A DNA stretch of 64,000 nucleotides from positions 248,001 to 312,000 of the forward strand of contig CANMWT010000001.1 in NCBI GenBank assembly GCA_947501635.1, given 5' to 3'. How positions within the stretch are numbered: position 1 is the stretch's first letter; every line of letters begins with the position of its first letter. The notes below the pieces were generated by a model. It made no database searches. It had not been told where the DNA came from and saw only the letters and a program-made list of their open reading frames with translations. Positions 61,329-64,000 of this stretch are shown here, piece after piece. Both the position numbers and the translations under genes were made by a program. This DNA comes from an uncultured Roseobacter sp. (lineage in GTDB: Bacteria; Pseudomonadota; Alphaproteobacteria; Rhodobacterales; Rhodobacteraceae).

Positions 61329-62585
61329 ATGAGCGAAGCGTTCCTGACCAACACCTCGACCGAAGGGCTCAAGCCGCTGGGTACGGCCCCGCAGCGGTCG
61401 TTCGAGTTGGTCAGTGAAACGGTGCGGGCGCAGTTCGGACCAGAACATGCAGCACTTTTTGCAGAGCCGGTGCCCACGCAATACGGGGACCGCTTTGACT
61501 GGTACGCAACTGTGGCAGGCAAGGCTGTTCCTCTTGCTGACGCGGCTGATCCACAGGCGGTGCGCGCGCGGCTTTCGTCGCTGGTGTCAGATATCAAAAC
61601 CCATGCGGACAGTCTTTTGGCCTCCAAGACCGCTGAGGACCAACGCCTTGGCGAAGCGCTGGCCAACGCGTTGGAAGCACCGGATGAAGACGCTTTATTC
61701 GTGATCGAAGGCCCCGATGGGTCTGCACAGCCGGTACTGGTCAACTGGGCGTGGACGCGCGACGAGCAGGTAGCCGTCCGGGGCGTTCTGACCGGAATGG
61801 ACCGCCGTGCGGTGCACAAACGGCCCGGTTTTGTGCCAGCCACACCCCCTGTGTCCGTGGCGGCTGTCGGAGTCAATCCGCTTTGGTGGTGGCTGGTGTG
61901 GTTGGGCTGGGGGCTGCTGGCGCTGCTGATCGCTGCGGTGATCGCATTGTTGATTGAGCCCTGCGCCCTGCGCCTTTCGTGGTTACCGGACACTTGTGCG
62001 AAAACCGAAAATGTCCCCGACACGCTGGCCGAAGACCGTGCGTTGCTTGAGGATCGGATCGCGCTGGTACAAAAGGAAATCGCGATCAAGGACCGTCTGT
62101 GCCAGCCTGACTTCGCGCAATTGCCCATTCCTGAACCTGATGCGATTGTCCCGCCGCCCACCGGCATCCAGCCCAGTCTGCCTGTCGATCCGCAGGTCGA
62201 CCGTCGTGCAGAGGCCGCGGGCGCGCAGCGGGGCGATCTGACCTTTACGCTGATCTGGGAGGGCACGGATGATCTTGACCTTCATTCCACTTGCCCCTCG
62301 GGCGAGACCCTGTTCTTTCTGGACAAGGTAAGATGCAACGGGGTGATGGATCTGGATATGAACAGCTTTCAGGTGGTGCCTGATCCGGTGGAGAACGCCT
62401 ATTTCACCGATCCTTTGGCAGGTGACTACCGCATCCGCGTGCATCTTTACCGCCAGCGCGAGGGCTCGGGGCCGGTTGCTTTTACCCTTCAGGTGCGCGA
62501 GGGCGAGCGTGTTACAACGCAAAAAGGCACGGTTTCGGCCGATCGGCAAAACTGGCAGTATACGTATCGATACGAGGGAAAATGA
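61329..62585 (+). CDS. Membrane protein with the shared N-terminal domain and a DUF2135-like C-terminus
   Basis: A 418-residue protein. Residues 1 to about 155 resemble the N-terminal domain of the preceding protease: HAALFAEPVPTQYG, FDWYATVAGKAVPLADA and GSAQPVLVNWAWT align with LFAEP, STISWYCDRAGQGVPFAKL and GQPVLVNWG there. A membrane helix is at about 186-211. The C-terminal beta domain (from about 303) reads LTFTLIWEGTDDLDLHSTCPSGE, a pattern of DUF2135/YfaP-like proteins. Its stop overlaps the srfB start (ATGA). Function unknown. Confidence 0.8.
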   Translation: MSEAFLTNTSTEGLKPLGTAPQRSFELVSETVRAQFGPEHAALFAEPVPTQYGDRFDWYATVAGKAVPLADAADPQAVRARLSSLVSDIKTHADSLLASKTAEDQRLGEALANALEAPDEDALFVIEGPDGSAQPVLVNWAWTRDEQVAVRGVLTGMDRRAVHKRPGFVPATPPVSVAAVGVNPLWWWLVWLGWGLLALLIAAVIALLIEPCALRLSWLPDTCAKTENVPDTLAEDRALLEDRIALVQKEIAIKDRLCQPDFAQLPIPEPDAIVPPPTGIQPSLPVDPQVDRRAEAAGAQRGDLTFTLIWEGTDDLDLHSTCPSGETLFFLDKVRCNGVMDLDMNSFQVVPDPVENAYFTDPLAGDYRIRVHLYRQREGSGPVAFTLQVREGERVTTQKGTVSADRQNWQYTYRYEGK

Positions 62586-64000
62586 TGTTTGAAGAACGTG
62601 TCGGACGACTAAAACAGCTTGTGGATTTTGGCGACGAGGTCGCTCTGGTGCCCTATAGCGGGGTGCAGATGCTCGATTTCGGGTTCAATCTGGATACTGT
62701 GGCGGTCAAATCCACGAAATTCATCGAGCGTATAACGCGCGAGGCTGACGGTCAGGTCGAGCGGACCCTGATCCCGCTTTCCGGTAACGAAGAGCTTGAT
62801 GCGGAGGTTCTTGACGCGTCCCTTGAGACTGACGACGCTTATTCGATCCGGCCTGTTTCTGCGTTGGAGCCATTTTTGGAAAAATGGATGCCGGTGCCAG
62901 TACTGCGCATGAAGAACCAGCGCGGGCCCAGTGGCGAAGAACGTTTTGACCCCGGCCCGTCAAGCTGGGCACGCCTGCGCGTGGTCGAGCTTGAAACGCC
63001 CGATGCGGAGACCGGCCATACGCACCGGGTGCAATTGGCGCTGGATACCAACCTCATGGCGGGGCAGCAGCCGTCTCACTATGTCGCGCCCGAGGTGTCG
63101 GATGCGGAAAAGCCGCGCGACTTCAGGCTGGTGTCCGATCCGGCGGATATGGACTGGTTCCTGCGGCGGCTCGAGACCGGTGAGGACGGCGAAACCATAG
63201 ACCTGCAGCTATGGGTATCAGACTGGCTGAAAGAGTTGTTCATGAGTTTCAAGCGGGCCGAGCGCCCGGGCCGTCAGATCCTCGAAGAGAACTTGCCACA
63301 TCAGTTTGAACACTGGGCGCGTTATCTGGCTTGCCTCAACCTGATCCAGAAAGCGGTAGCGCCGCCAAAAATCCGTTTCGTCAACACGGTGGCAGAACGC
63401 GACGCGGTCACACCGGTATCGGTTGATCTGGTGCTGGATATTGGCAACAGCCGCACCTGCGGTATTCTGATCGAGCAGTTCGCCGGCGAAAGCAATGTAG
63501 AGCTGACGCGATCTTTCCCGCTGGAGATCCGAGACTTGTCGCGGCCCGAGTTCATGAATGCAGGCCTTTTCGAGAGCCGCGTTGAATTTGCCGAACTGCG
63601 CATGGGAGACGAACGCTTTGCCAGCCGCTCGGGGCGGCGCAACAGCTTCCTGTGGCCCAGTTTTGTGCGCCTCGGGCCCGAGGCGGTGCGGCTTGTGCAG
63701 GGCGAGGCGGGAACAGAGACGATCTCGGGATTGTCCTCGCCGAAACGCTATCTGTGGGACGATGCGGCCGTTTCGCAGGACTGGCGGTTTCACAACCACA
63801 TGGATCCTAACAACCTGCCCAAGGCGGTGCGCGCGGCGATGCGCCATCTAAATGAGGCGGGGGATGTGCTTGAGCAGTTGCGGTCTGACGTCAAGAGCGG
63901 TCTGAGGCAGGCAGGAACGGCCAGCCTGACACCGGCGATACGACCTCAATTCTCGCGGTCTTCGCTATATGGGTTCATGTTGGCCGAGATCATTGCTCAT
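62582..64000 (+). CDS. srfB: SrfB-family protein, N-terminal part (3' end outside window)
   Basis: The first 473 codons of a protein that runs off the window; SrfB proteins have about 1000 residues. The N-terminus has VALVPYSGVQMLDFGF, and a nucleotide-binding phosphate-1 motif of the Hsp70/actin type is at D286 in VLDIGNSRTCGILIE. Next come FLWPSFVRLGPEAVRL and SGLSSPKRYLWD, which I recall as SrfB hallmarks. SrfB is part of the Salmonella srfABC locus regulated by SsrB and is called a virulence factor, but no biochemical role is established. It is coupled to the gene before it. Confidence 0.82.
   Translation, partial: MMFEERVGRLKQLVDFGDEVALVPYSGVQMLDFGFNLDTVAVKSTKFIERITREADGQVERTLIPLSGNEELDAEVLDASLETDDAYSIRPVSALEPFLEKWMPVPVLRMKNQRGPSGEERFDPGPSSWARLRVVELETPDAETGHTHRVQLALDTNLMAGQQPSHYVAPEVSDAEKPRDFRLVSDPADMDWFLRRLETGEDGETIDLQLWVSDWLKELFMSFKRAERPGRQILEENLPHQFEHWARYLACLNLIQKAVAPPKIRFVNTVAERDAVTPVSVDLVLDIGNSRTCGILIEQFAGESNVELTRSFPLEIRDLSRPEFMNAGLFESRVEFAELRMGDERFASRSGRRNSFLWPSFVRLGPEAVRLVQGEAGTETISGLSSPKRYLWDDAAVSQDWRFHNHMDPNNLPKAVRAAMRHLNEAGDVLEQLRSDVKSGLRQAGTASLTPAIRPQFSRSSLYGFMLAEIIAH

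Noticed and set aside
1-64000. CRISPR arrays, insertion sequences, integrases, rRNA operons
   Set aside because: I looked for regularly spaced repeats, transposase or integrase motifs and rRNA segments and saw none.

Overview
The window looks like chromosomal DNA of a marine alphaproteobacterium of the Rhodobacteraceae (Roseobacter group). It is GC-rich and densely coded. It holds a taurine/sulfoacetaldehyde pathway with a cytoplasmic SoeABC-type sulfite dehydrogenase, an Mcl1-type malyl-CoA lyase, DgcN/DgcA, a separate MnmD, a TIGR02300 FYDLN protein and a DUF1244 protein. I see no insertion sequence, prophage, integrase or CRISPR array. The taxon is inferred from gene content and gene sequences; no rRNA is present.

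Layout. 1-7181: end of a MaoC-like hydratase gene, the two halves of MnmC (FAD oxidoreductase and methyltransferase) on opposite strands, an EamA permease, a soluble lytic transglycosylase, dapA and an M20 amidohydrolase. 7178-24438: sulfonate region. tauR-xsc-pta-soeA-soeB-soeC run leftwards; tpa (leftwards) and tauABC (rightwards) diverge; ppk2, a DUF465 gene and two GNAT genes lie between. Together they import taurine, transaminate it to sulfoacetaldehyde, cleave that to acetyl phosphate and sulfite, make acetyl-CoA, and oxidise sulfite inside the cell. 24685-34686: a desaturase, a DEAD-box helicase, an aldehyde dehydrogenase with a class IV aminotransferase, tRNA-Ala(GGC), a FYDLN protein, a zinc peptidase, a GntR regulator, accA and a LysE-type exporter next to an Lrp-type regulator.

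35352-40733: mcl1, then dgcN, dgcA and a D-amino-acid transaminase gene, which look like a D-amino-acid/D-glutamate catabolic set, then a MaoC hydratase and DUF1244. 40933-46442: pyruvate kinase, a methanethiol oxidase gene (SBP56) coupled to a membrane protein gene, a DUF4915/TIGR03032-like protein, and rpmI-rplT. 46541-51710: a TetR gene facing a complete polyamine-type ABC transporter operon that ends in a metallo-beta-lactamase-fold hydrolase. 51796-57545: pheS and pheT separated by a glutamine-amidotransferase gene and an esterase gene, then YtoQ.

57723-64000: a secreted peptidoglycan-binding-domain protein, then a rightward operon that I consider the least understood part of the window: a membrane-anchored trypsin-like protease, a membrane protein that shares its N-terminal domain, and the first 473 codons of an SrfB-family Hsp70/actin-like protein, cut by the window edge. 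Two further regional signals stand out: a dispersed intergenic element ending GGATATTTnnnGACCAAAGAA (four copies, all in the same direction), and CTGG-containing paired sites at the taurine promoters that fit TauR operators.
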